7,908 nt of DNA from Candidatus Cloacimonadota bacterium (GCA_016875595.1 VGPI01000090.1:1-7908), one strand, 5' to 3'; shown: positions 1-7,464, counted from the first letter of the stretch. The notes: generated by a model from the letters alone, not told the origin. Translations and numbers: made by a program.

Positions 1-194
1 TTGATGCAGGGGTTCCACTCCGCTTCAAACCCTGCCTAAGAGGGTGTCGCCCCTCCGGGGCTTGGTTTGGTTCTTCGCTTAGCCCTTGATGCAGGGGTTC
101 CGCTCCGCTTCAAACCCTGCTTAAGAGGGTGTCGCCCCTCCGGGGCTTGGTTTGGTTCTTCGCTTAGCCCTTGATGCAGGGGTTCCGCTCCGCT
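1..194. repeat. 85-bp direct tandem repeat (2 full copies plus a truncated third)
   Basis: Unit 1 (1-85) and unit 2 (86-170) differ at only two positions (A to G at 17/102, C to T at 36/121). A third copy starts at 171 and matches through 194, then diverges into the rpsU leader. Each unit holds two inverted repeats. One is GCAGGG (6-11) pairing with CCCTGC (30-35). The other is a tight hairpin GCCCC-TCC-GGGGC (49-61, repeated at 134-146). The array begins at the window edge, so it probably extends further left. Every reading of a unit is short and repetitive, and no gene is supported here. The near identity of the units points to recent duplication or ongoing homogenisation. Function is unknown; a REP-like intergenic element is the most economical label. 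Confidence 0.95.
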
Positions 195-204
195 GCGTTT
201 TGTC

Positions 205-233
205 TTGACAAAAAAGGCGGGGTAGAAAGCTGT
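205..233 (+). promoter_or_regulatory. Candidate rpsU promoter (TTGACA box, poor -10)
   Basis: A consensus -35 hexamer TTGACA lies at 205-210, just after the truncated third repeat copy and 60 bp before rpsU. At the standard 17-bp spacing the -10 position (228-233) reads AGCTGT, which is a poor match. TAGAAA at 223-228 looks better but is spaced too closely. Some promoter must lie in or upstream of this leader for the operon to be expressed, but the exact site is a guess. Confidence 0.3.
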
Positions 234-270
234 GAACTCGAGAAATTATTACAAAAAGGTGGTGATGTAG

Positions 271-477
271 TTGCCGACAGTAATATGCAAGGACAACGAG
301 CCCTTTGACATTTTATTGAAGCGATTCAAGAAGAAATGCGAAAAGGCGGCGGTGCTTTCTGAGATCAAGAAGCATCAGGCGTATGAAAAACCGAGCGTTC
401 GTCGCAAGCGCGAAGATAATGCGTCGCGGCGCAAGATGCTCAAAGCCCAGCGCAAGATGCAGCGCTATATGAAGTAA
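271..477 (+). CDS. rpsU: 30S ribosomal protein S21
   Basis: This encodes the small, very basic ribosomal protein S21, which sits on the 30S subunit near the 3' end of 16S rRNA and helps initiation. The 68-residue product is the usual length. It shows the family pattern: an N-terminal strand leading to NEPFD (residues 9-13), then KRFKKKCEKA, then EKPSVRRKRE, and a Lys/Arg-rich helical tail. The start is TTG at 271. No ATG fits the conserved N-terminus, and translation from TTG gives the expected MP-start. A purine-rich ribosome binding site AAGGTGGTGAT lies just upstream (about 255-265). It heads an operon containing dnaG and rpoD, as S21 does in the classic macromolecular-synthesis operon. 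A 200-bp gap with a hairpin follows, which suggests that rpsU is made in excess over the downstream genes. Confidence 0.96.
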   Translation: MPTVICKDNEPFDILLKRFKKKCEKAAVLSEIKKHQAYEKPSVRRKREDNASRRKMLKAQRKMQRYMK

Positions 478-585
478 GCGGTTGCAGTTTGCTTGAGATG
501 GGTTTGAGCATCAGGAGCGGTTTTCCGGAGTCCGGGAAGACGGATTGAGGTGACAAACCCGGTCGATATCGTATTCGATATAGAT

Positions 586-630
586 ATTGCCGACCCCGTT
601 TACTGCGCGTGAGCGGGGTCGTGGCAATTT
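586..630 (+). terminator. Long hairpin between rpsU and cvpA, probable partial terminator
   Basis: ATTGCCGACCCCG (586-598) pairs with CGGGGTC (614-620) and, after a two-base bulge GT, with GGCAAT (623-628). This gives a 13-bp stem with a 15-nt loop. Only a short T stretch follows (TT at 629-630, then GGTTG), so termination is probably incomplete. The rest of the 478-680 gap holds a smaller perfect hairpin ATATCG-TATT-CGATAT (566-581) and an imperfect one around 523-538 (TTCCGG/CCGGGAA). No open frame here looks like a gene. The position right after rpsU matches the internal terminator known in the E. coli rpsU-dnaG-rpoD operon, which lowers downstream expression. That parallel is inference. 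Confidence 0.6.
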
Positions 631-632
631 GG

Positions 633-661
633 TTGACATGTTTTGAGCCCGGAACAAAATG
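633..661 (+). promoter_or_regulatory. Weak candidate internal promoter before cvpA
   Basis: TTGACA at 633-638 follows the intergenic hairpin. With a 17-bp spacer the -10 position (656-661) reads AAAATG, a poor match to TATAAT, and it ends only 19 bp before the cvpA start. A promoter here would make cvpA-mutS2-dnaG-rpoD independent of rpsU, but the -10 is unconvincing. Confidence 0.2.
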
Positions 662-680
662 AACCAAAAGGAGGTAAGAC

Positions 681-1202
681 ATGGGCTTCATTGATTGGAT
701 GATCCTGATCTCTTTGTTATTGGCGATCTGGCATGGACTGAGGCGCGGCATGGTGGGCATGCTTTTGAACCTTGGCGGAGTGTTGGCGGTCTTCTTTTTG
801 ATCGGTCACTATTTCCCCGTGGTCAAAGGCGCGTTGATCCATAAATTCGGTTTCAATGAGATCATGGCGTGGATCATCGGTTTGTTGCTGCTGATCGTGA
901 TCGTTTATCTGATCAACCGGATCTTGCGTGCCTTGATCGAGCGGTCGATGATGATGCTGAATATCACGTTCATCAACCGGTTTTTGGGCGCGATTCTCGG
1001 TTTCATCTTCGGTATGGTGATCGTGATCATCTTCAGTTTGATCATCGATTTTATCCCTTCAGCCCGGAATAGATTGAAAGATGGCAATGCGCACCGGGTC
1101 TATTCGGCAGTGGAAGTGGTCAAACACGAAGCGGTCACCCGCTGGGGATTGGATGCCAAAACCCGTCTTCATCAATATGCCGAACAGAAGGTCGAAGAGT
1201 AA
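681..1202 (+). CDS. cvpA: CvpA-family inner-membrane protein
   Basis: This 173-residue protein has four predicted membrane segments (about residues 4-17, 24-45, 61-82 and 101-122) and a hydrophilic, charged C-terminal tail of about 50 residues. Family marks visible are the N-terminal D5, the short loop HGLRRG (18-23) after TM1, and NRFLGAILGFIFG (99-111) at the start of TM4. The last matches the DRxLGxxxGxxxG block of E. coli CvpA. CvpA proteins were named for colicin V production; their biochemical role remains poorly defined, with links to envelope integrity and bile/stress resistance. The ATG at 681 has a strong ribosome binding site, AAAGGAGGT (667-675). The gene lies 18 bp before mutS2. 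A cvpA-like gene near mutS2 is also found in Bacillus (yshB, mutSB), which supports the call. The exact substrate or role cannot be read from sequence. Confidence 0.87.
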   Translation: MGFIDWMILISLLLAIWHGLRRGMVGMLLNLGGVLAVFFLIGHYFPVVKGALIHKFGFNEIMAWIIGLLLLIVIVYLINRILRALIERSMMMLNITFINRFLGAILGFIFGMVIVIIFSLIIDFIPSARNRLKDGNAHRVYSAVEVVKHEAVTRWGLDAKTRLHQYAEQKVEE

Positions 1203-1220
1203 TAGACAGTAACTGAACCT

Positions 1221-3590
1221 TTGAATACGCTAATCCCCCCGCCTGGTCTTGAAGAAAGCCATCGCGATCTGGAGTATGACAAGGTCATTGCTCAGGTCGC
1301 TTCGCTGTGTCACAGCACCATCGGTGTGCTGGCAGTGCGGGAGCTTCGTCCGCTGTCCGATCAGGTGCGGATCGAAGCGGAACTGCAGCTCAATTTTGCA
1401 GTGCAGCAGTGTCTGGAAGCCGGGATAGATCACGTATTTGAATCCGTGACTGATCTGGATCACCTCTTTAGTGATCCCGAATTCAGCGTAATGGGACAGG
1501 AGGAGTTCCGGCTCATTTACCAGAACACGCTGGTTGCCGATGCCTTAGCTGCGAAACGTCCGTTGGTCAAGGACAAAGCCCTGCTCCATGAACGCCTGGG
1601 AGAGATCACTCTTCTGCCGGAGATCTGCCGGCGTTACAATGAGATATTCGATGCCGAAGGTGAGGTGCAGGACAGCGCATCTGCCGAACTAACAAGGATC
1701 AGACGGCAGGCGGTAAGCTTGCGGGGTCATATCCAAAAGACCCTGCAGGGCATGATCCAGGACAGTCGGTATGAACACCTGCTGCAGGATAAGTTTATCA
1801 CCCAGCGGGACGACCGCTACGTCCTACCCATCAAGGAAAGTGCGGGTGGAGCGATCAAAGGGATCGTGCAGGGTACTTCGGGCAGCAAAGCCACGCTCTT
1901 TATGGAACCGGAGACGGTGGTTCCACTCAATAACCAATTGCAACTCATCAAACAAGAGGAAAAGCGGGAGATCTACCGCATCTTTTGTGAATATAGCCAG
2001 CAGATCCGGCAGCAGGCGACGGGGATCCTGCGCAATACGGAACTCCTCGGAGAATTTGACTGGCGCTTTGCCCTGGGCAGAATGGGACGCTTAATCGGAG
2101 CCGAGATCCCTCAGATCGTGGCGGTACCACGGCTCATGCTCAAAACGGCAAGGCATCCGCTCTTGATCCTGCGCTTGAAGGATCGGCGGGCGGTGATCCC
2201 CTTTGATATTGAACTGTCCGGAGAAAATGGCTTTGTCGTGCTCAGCGGGCCCAATACCGGTGGAAAAACCGTTCTGCTCAAGGCAGTGGGGCTTCTGACA
2301 CTGATGGCGATGACGGGGATACCGGTGCCGGTGGATGCAGGCAGTGAGATCGGGATATTTTCCCGGGTCTTTGCCGATATCGGCGATGATCAATCGATCG
2401 AGAATGCGCTAAGTACCTTTTCCTCGCATCTGAGCAAGATCCATTTTATGCTCCGGAATTGCGATGCTGCGTCCCTGGTCCTGATTGATGAGATCGGGGC
2501 AGCCACCGATCCCCAACAGGGCTCGGCACTGGCGCAGGTCTTTATGGAGCGCTTTGTGGAGCGTGGAGTCAAGGGAATTGTCACCACACACTATACCGCG
2601 CTGAAGGTCTTTGCCGAGAACTCGCCGGGCTGCCAGAATGCCTCCATGCAGTTTGACCGGCGTTCGATGTTGCCGACTTATACCTTTGTCCGGGGCTTGC
2701 CGGGGGATAGTTATGCCATCGAAGTGGCAGCATCGCTGGGATTGGATGCGGTGCTGATCGAACGGGCGAAAACGCTCTGCGGGAGTCAGAACATCGAATT
2801 TACCGAATTGGTGCAAAAGCTCCAGCAGGGGAAGAAACAACTGGCGCAGGAGATCTATCGGTATCAGTTGCAAACGCGGAATCTGCAGGCACGCTCCCAG
2901 GAACTGGAGGAAAAAAGCGAGCGCTTCGATCAGGAGCTCAAACAGCGGAAGAAGACGATCTATCGGGAGATGGAACAGGAACTAACCGCCTATCAGAAGA
3001 AACTGCAACAGGAATTGAACGAGATCCGCGACCTTGACCGCAAAGACCGCAAGATCATCACTGACAATAAGATAAAGAGCATCAACGCCCTGCATCAGGA
3101 TTTGAACCGCCGGCAGAAAGAGCTGCAGACCCAACCACGCAATCCGGTATTTGTGGCACAGGTCGGGGACTGGGTCTGGATCGACAGTTTCGAGACCAAT
3201 GCGCTGATCCTTGAGATCAGGGATGACGAGGTGGTGGTCGATATGAACGGCATCACCTTCAAGACGACCCGGGATCATATCTTTGAGTTTCAGGGTGAAA
3301 CCGCAGAGACGGTAAGTACTCCGATCTATCGGGGCAGTGCTGCGGTAGCGGCAAAGTTCGAGCTGAAACTGCTGGGGCTCACCTTTGACGAGGCACAGGG
3401 ATTGCTGGATGAATTTATTGACAATGCCACACTGGCGGGCTTGCACAAATTGCGGATCGTGCATGGCAAAGGAACCGGGGCATTGCGGACAAAGGTGCGT
3501 AACTACCTGCAAAGAAAACCGCAGGTCAAGGAGATCGGCACGGCTCCCTTCGATGCCGGTGGCAGTGGCGTAACAATCGTGACGATATGA
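1221..3590 (+). CDS. mutS2: MutS2-family ATPase with C-terminal Smr domain
   Basis: This 789-residue protein has MutS2 size and architecture: a helical clamp/core region (about 16-310), ATPase domain (about 320-520), coiled coil (about 525-640), a KOW-like segment (about 645-690) and a C-terminal Smr domain (about 713-789). Visible motifs are Walker A GPNTGGKT (343-350), STFSSHL (398-404), Walker B LVLIDE (419-424; D423, E424) and TTH (455-457). MutS2 lacks the mismatch-recognition domain of MutS. Members suppress recombination or act on collided ribosomes. The Smr domain keeps HGKGTG (748-753), but the usual LDLRG motif reads LKLLG (715-719), so nuclease function is doubtful. The start is TTG at 1221: an in-frame stop lies at 1203, no ATG or GTG fits before the conserved region beginning near residue 16, and there is no clear SD. 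Translation may depend on coupling to cvpA 18 bp upstream. dnaG starts 7 bp after the stop. Confidence 0.95.
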   Translation: MNTLIPPPGLEESHRDLEYDKVIAQVASLCHSTIGVLAVRELRPLSDQVRIEAELQLNFAVQQCLEAGIDHVFESVTDLDHLFSDPEFSVMGQEEFRLIYQNTLVADALAAKRPLVKDKALLHERLGEITLLPEICRRYNEIFDAEGEVQDSASAELTRIRRQAVSLRGHIQKTLQGMIQDSRYEHLLQDKFITQRDDRYVLPIKESAGGAIKGIVQGTSGSKATLFMEPETVVPLNNQLQLIKQEEKREIYRIFCEYSQQIRQQATGILRNTELLGEFDWRFALGRMGRLIGAEIPQIVAVPRLMLKTARHPLLILRLKDRRAVIPFDIELSGENGFVVLSGPNTGGKTVLLKAVGLLTLMAMTGIPVPVDAGSEIGIFSRVFADIGDDQSIENALSTFSSHLSKIHFMLRNCDAASLVLIDEIGAATDPQQGSALAQVFMERFVERGVKGIVTTHYTALKVFAENSPGCQNASMQFDRRSMLPTYTFVRGLPGDSYAIEVAASLGLDAVLIERAKTLCGSQNIEFTELVQKLQQGKKQLAQEIYRYQLQTRNLQARSQELEEKSERFDQELKQRKKTIYREMEQELTAYQKKLQQELNEIRDLDRKDRKIITDNKIKSINALHQDLNRRQKELQTQPRNPVFVAQVGDWVWIDSFETNALILEIRDDEVVVDMNGITFKTTRDHIFEFQGETAETVSTPIYRGSAAVAAKFELKLLGLTFDEAQGLLDEFIDNATLAGLHKLRIVHGKGTGALRTKVRNYLQRKPQVKEIGTAPFDAGGSGVTIVTI

Positions 3591-3597
3591 GCAGGAC

Positions 3598-5325
3598 ATG
3601 GACAACGCAATAATCGACGAGATCAGGCGCAGTAACGACATCGTGGAGGTGATCAATTCCTACCAGCCCCTGAAGCGAGTGGGTACGAACTGGCGCGGCG
3701 TCTGTCCCTTCCACAATGACACCCATCCCTCGCTGTACGTCAGTCAGCCCAAGCAGATATTCAAGTGTTTTGCCTGTGGCAAAGCGGGCAATGTATTTAC
3801 CTATGTACAAGATTATGAGCATCTTACCTTTTTTGAGACAGTCAAGAAACTGGCACAAAGGGCTGGCATCGCCATCCCCGAAAGGGAGAAGACCCGGACG
3901 GTATCCACCCAGCGCGATCAGCTCCTGCAGGTCTATAAAAGCGCCAAGGAGCACTTCTGCGCCAACCTCTTCCAGCACGGTAAAGCGGCTCGGGAATATC
4001 TGAAGGACCGGCAGTTCAGTCCGGAGACGGCCCAAGCGCTGGAACTCGGCTATGCCCTGGATAGTCAAAAAGGTCTGGTAAATCATCTGCTCAAGGAAGG
4101 TTACGGGACGGATCTGCTCAAGAGTTCGGGGCTCTTCTCCCTGGTGGGCGGGAATCTGATCGATCAATTCCGCCACCGTCTGATGTTTCCCATTCATAAT
4201 CACGTGGGTGAGGTTGTGGCATTCGGGGGCAGGACACTATCCGGCGAGAAGGAATTGACCAAGTACATCAATTCGCCGGGGACGGAGATCTATACCAAAG
4301 GCAAGGAGTTATACGGGCTCTTCAAGACCAAGTATGAGATCGGCAAGGCGGATAAGGCGATCATCTGTGAGGGTTATTTCGATTTTTTACGGCTCTTTGA
4401 AGCCGGAATTGCCGGTTGCGTCGCCACACTCGGCACGGCTCTGACCGATGACCAGATCTACCTGCTGGCGCGCTATGCCAATGATATCTATATGCTTTAC
4501 GATGGCGACAAGGCGGGTCAAAAGGCAGCGGTGAGGGCAGCATTGCTCGTACTCAGCAAGGGTTTGATGCCGCAGATCGTCAGCTTGCCGGAGGATCAGG
4601 ATCCGGATACCTATCTGATCGAAATGGGCAAGGATGCGATGCTGGAACGCATCCAGGCAGCCCGCAACCTTCCGGATTATATGGCGGAGAATGAAGCACT
4701 GGATATCCCCAAAGCCGAAAAGATCGCCCAATTGATCGATGCCGTGCGCAATGTCCGGGATGGGATCAGCCGGCGGGAATGGATTAAAAACATCGCGGAA
4801 GCATTCAAGGTGAACGAGAATTCGCTCCTGAGCAAGCTGAAACTCAGTTCCTCCCAGCCCACCGGCACCACTCGCAGTCATACCTTGGAAGGATATATCG
4901 AGGAGCGCTACGTCATTATTTTGGCAATGAAAGATAAAAACTGCTATAAAGTACTTGCCGACCGGCTGACTGAAGATTACTTTTTCAATGGCGAATATCG
5001 CCGGATTTTTAAGTATTTATGTGAAAAGGACCGGGTCAATGAGATCAATGAACCGGCAAAGCTGCTGGCAGACATTGAACAAAAGACGGAATTGAACGAG
5101 CGGATCGCAGAGCTGCTGTTTGCAGAACTGCCGGATATGCGCTTTGAGGATACCTTGAATCAGGTGATAGTCCGCAAACTCGAGCATGACATCGAGAAAC
5201 TGGACGCAAAGATCAAAGAGACGCATGATCCCAAATTACTCAAACAAAAGCAAGTGCTGATGCGCAAGTACCGCCAGATGACCAAAGCCGTCATTACGAC
5301 ACCCCTTTATGACAACCAGGATTAG
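3598..5325 (+). CDS. dnaG: DNA primase
   Basis: DnaG synthesises the short RNA primers used by DNA polymerase at the replication fork and works with the DnaB helicase. The 575-residue product shows the full family layout. The CHC2 zinc domain has ligands C36, H39, C57 and C60 (CPFH and CFACG). The RNA-polymerase/Toprim core includes FRHRLMFPI and VAFGGR, followed by the metal-binding Toprim acidic residues E258 (CEGYFD) and D302/D304 (YDGDKAG). The C-terminal region (about 425-575) is divergent and helical, as expected for the helicase-interaction domain. ATG 3598 gives the conserved N-terminus; an AGGA lies too close (3593-3596) to be a good SD, so coupling to mutS2, which ends 7 bp before, is likely. 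rpoD follows after 8 bp. No key residue is missing. Confidence 0.97.
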   Translation: MDNAIIDEIRRSNDIVEVINSYQPLKRVGTNWRGVCPFHNDTHPSLYVSQPKQIFKCFACGKAGNVFTYVQDYEHLTFFETVKKLAQRAGIAIPEREKTRTVSTQRDQLLQVYKSAKEHFCANLFQHGKAAREYLKDRQFSPETAQALELGYALDSQKGLVNHLLKEGYGTDLLKSSGLFSLVGGNLIDQFRHRLMFPIHNHVGEVVAFGGRTLSGEKELTKYINSPGTEIYTKGKELYGLFKTKYEIGKADKAIICEGYFDFLRLFEAGIAGCVATLGTALTDDQIYLLARYANDIYMLYDGDKAGQKAAVRAALLVLSKGLMPQIVSLPEDQDPDTYLIEMGKDAMLERIQAARNLPDYMAENEALDIPKAEKIAQLIDAVRNVRDGISRREWIKNIAEAFKVNENSLLSKLKLSSSQPTGTTRSHTLEGYIEERYVIILAMKDKNCYKVLADRLTEDYFFNGEYRRIFKYLCEKDRVNEINEPAKLLADIEQKTELNERIAELLFAELPDMRFEDTLNQVIVRKLEHDIEKLDAKIKETHDPKLLKQKQVLMRKYRQMTKAVITTPLYDNQD

Positions 5326-5333
5326 GAGTTTTG

Positions 5334-7073
5334 ATGATAACATATAACGAATGCCTCAAAAAGTTGATTGAAATGGGCAAAGAAACCGGATACATCACCT
5401 TCAAGCAGATCAATGACAACCTGCCCAGCAGTCCCTTCATCCTCGACAAGGTGGAGGATATTATCTTTGACCTGGGACAGGAAGGGATCGAGATCATCGA
5501 CGAGACCGAGAAACGCGTGGTCAAAGGCGGCGCTTCCCTGCGCAAGACTCAACCAGTCCGTGAATTCAAGACCAAGCGTTATTATGACGATCCGGTCAGG
5601 ATGTACCTGCGGGAAATGGGCAGGGTGCCCTTGCTCGATCGCGAAGGTGAGATCCGCGTCGCCAAAAAGATCGAGACCTACCAGCGGATGATCAATCAGA
5701 ATGTATTCAAATCCGGCAGTACCCTGCGTGAGATGTACAACTTCCTGCACCGCTACCGGGAACGCCGCGTCCGGCTCGATCAGATCTTCAAGGTTGACCT
5801 CGGCACCTGGATCGACAAGAATCAGGATCTGCGCCTGATCGACAAATTCCGGGAGATCCTGAAACAGAACGAATCCACCCTCGATAAGGTGGGCACCATC
5901 CTCGACAATTGTGACTTCGATGAGACCGGCACTGCCAACCGGCAGGTGGAGATCGATGAATTGCGGGGGATACTGATCAACACTTTCGCCCAAGTGAATT
6001 TTAACGACAAACTGATCAAGCGGATGGTCTATCGGATCCGCAGCCTGGTTGACCGCATTGAAGAAAGCCGCCGGAGCATCACCGAACTTACCCGCATCAA
6101 ACGCTACACCATCGATGAGATTTGCACTTACGGCAGACGCGCCAAGAAATCCGAAGAGGACTTTGACGACGTGCAGAAAGAGACCAAGATGGATCCCAAC
6201 GTCTTCATCGAGACCCTGCGCAAGATCAAGAACGCCCGGCGCAAGATCCGGCGCGTGGAATTGGAAACCCGGATGACCGGCAGCGAACTCGTCTTCCTGC
6301 TGCGCGAGATCGAACGTGCCGAGCAGACCAAGGAGCGCGCTCAGAACGAGATGATCGAAGCCAACGTCCGCCTCGTCATCAGTATCGCCAAACGTTACAA
6401 CAACCGCGGGATCGAATTCCTCGACCTGATCCAGGAAGGTAATACCGGGCTGATGCGGGCAGTGGAGAAATACGACTATCGCAAGGGCTACAAATTCAGC
6501 ACCTATGCCACTTGGTGGATACGCCAGGCGATCACCCGCTCCATCGCCGACCAGGCAAGAACCATTCGCATCCCGGTACACATGATTGAATCGATCAACA
6601 AGATCAACCGCACCAGCCGCCGCCTGATGCAAAAACTGGGACGCGAACCCTTCCCGGAAGAGATCGCCGAAGCACTGGAGATCAACGTGGAAAAGGTCAA
6701 AAACATCCTGTCCATCTCCAAAGAACCGGTATCCTTGGACAAACCGATCGGACACGACAGCGAGGACAGCATCCTCGGCGACTTCATCGAAGACCGTACT
6801 ATCATCTCTCCGGAACGGTTGGCAGAACGCAGCTTGCTCAAGAAACAGGTGGATGACGTCCTCAAAACCCTCACCTCCCGCGAAGAACGCGTCATCCGCT
6901 TACGTTTCGGCATCGATGACGGCTATCGCCGCACCCTCGAGGAAGTGGGCAAGATCATCCAGGTGACCCGTGAACGCATCCGCCAGATCGAGGACAAAGC
7001 GCTCCGCAAACTCCGCCACCCCACTCGCGCCATCATCCTGCAGCAGTTCCTGGACAACTTCCATATCAAATGA
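5334..7073 (+). CDS. rpoD: RNA polymerase primary sigma factor (sigma-70, RpoD)
   Basis: This is the housekeeping sigma factor that directs RNA polymerase to -10/-35 promoters. The 579-residue product has a region 1.1-like N-terminus (about 1-65), region 1.2 beginning DDPVRMYLREMG (85-96), and a non-conserved spacer of about 215 residues. Region 2 runs from about 338, with the -10 recognition helix carrying W394, W395, Q398 and T401 (equivalents of E. coli W433, W434, Q437, T440). Region 3 follows, then region 4.2 with the VTRERIRQIE helix (544-553; R546, E547, R550, Q551), which reads the -35 element. I prefer ATG 5334 over the TTG three bases upstream because TAGGAG (5323-5328) is then correctly spaced. 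That SD overlaps the dnaG stop codon, so the two genes are tightly linked. This is the last gene of the operon; a terminator lies about 30 bp downstream. Near-consensus region 2.4 and 4.2 residues imply standard TATAAT/TTGACA promoter recognition. Confidence 0.97.
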   Translation: MITYNECLKKLIEMGKETGYITFKQINDNLPSSPFILDKVEDIIFDLGQEGIEIIDETEKRVVKGGASLRKTQPVREFKTKRYYDDPVRMYLREMGRVPLLDREGEIRVAKKIETYQRMINQNVFKSGSTLREMYNFLHRYRERRVRLDQIFKVDLGTWIDKNQDLRLIDKFREILKQNESTLDKVGTILDNCDFDETGTANRQVEIDELRGILINTFAQVNFNDKLIKRMVYRIRSLVDRIEESRRSITELTRIKRYTIDEICTYGRRAKKSEEDFDDVQKETKMDPNVFIETLRKIKNARRKIRRVELETRMTGSELVFLLREIERAEQTKERAQNEMIEANVRLVISIAKRYNNRGIEFLDLIQEGNTGLMRAVEKYDYRKGYKFSTYATWWIRQAITRSIADQARTIRIPVHMIESINKINRTSRRLMQKLGREPFPEEIAEALEINVEKVKNILSISKEPVSLDKPIGHDSEDSILGDFIEDRTIISPERLAERSLLKKQVDDVLKTLTSREERVIRLRFGIDDGYRRTLEEVGKIIQVTRERIRQIEDKALRKLRHPTRAIILQQFLDNFHIK

Positions 7074-7104
7074 TGCATTTACCCCTGAGCAATAGATATC
7101 CTAT

Positions 7105-7129
7105 AGAGCAAGCTCCGGCTTGCTCTTTT
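7105..7129 (+). terminator. Intrinsic terminator of the rpsU-rpoD operon
   Basis: AGAGCAAGC (7105-7113) and GCTTGCTCT (7118-7126) form a perfect 9-bp stem closed by a UCCG loop on a C-G pair, a member of the very stable UNCG tetraloop class. The stem runs into a short T run (7126-7129). It lies 32 bp after the rpoD stop and before the next start codon, as expected for the operon terminator. Confidence 0.88.
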
Positions 7130-7216
7130 ACTACGAGGACCTTATGAGGATTGTAAGTGATCAAATCTCACCCCCCGGCAGAGAGCTTCCGTCACGCCCT
7201 TGCTGGTGAATATATC

Positions 7217-7227
7217 GGGGGGGGGGG
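7217..7227 (+). repeat. Homopolymer tract of 11 G inside the oxidoreductase gene
   Basis: Eleven consecutive G residues encode GGG plus the start of a fourth Gly codon between EYI and IEAGH. Relatives that I recall have about one residue fewer at this point, which would fit slippage by three bases. Tracts of this length are prone to replication slippage and to sequencing miscounts. Confidence 0.9.
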
Positions 7228-7464
7228 AATTGAGGCGGGGCATGTAGTCGGTGTCATTAAACTCAGCGACCTGGATCTGGTGCCCTATCTGAAGGCGGGT
7301 CACAGGGACAAGATCGAACTGACCCCGGAACTGATATCCATCCAGGATCGGATCAAGGCTACCGGTCTGCTGGTCTTTGCCTATCCCACCTCGTGGGCGA
7401 TTCCGCTGGCATTGCCCAAGCTCTTCCTCGGGAGCATCCTGCTATCGGGATTCGCCTGCCAGGA

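Noticed and set aside
1..194. Possible CRISPR array
   Set aside because: The units are 85 bp head to tail with no variable spacers between copies, so this is a simple tandem repeat.
1..194. Repeat translated as a repetitive small protein
   Set aside because: A forward reading of the unit (FRSASNPA, stop, EGVAPPGLG) contains a stop in each full copy, and there is no start signal. Such readings are typical spurious products of noncoding repeats.
440..760. Minus-strand 106-codon frame across the rpsU-cvpA gap
   Set aside because: It overlaps both gene ends and the intergenic hairpin, and its product looks random.
2982..4203. Two long minus-strand frames (2982-3656 and 3526-4203) opposite mutS2 and dnaG
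   Set aside because: Both overlap well-conserved + strand domains and each other, span the mutS2-dnaG boundary, and resemble no known protein.
5331..5333. TTG at 5331 as the rpoD start
   Set aside because: It leaves only two bases between AGGAG and the start codon; ATG 5334 has a more usual spacing of five.
5322..6755. A 477-codon open frame antisense to rpoD
   Set aside because: The + strand encodes an unmistakable sigma-70 with all conserved regions. The antisense frame is a by-product of codon bias, with a low-complexity Asp/Leu/Phe/His-rich product and no recognisable family.
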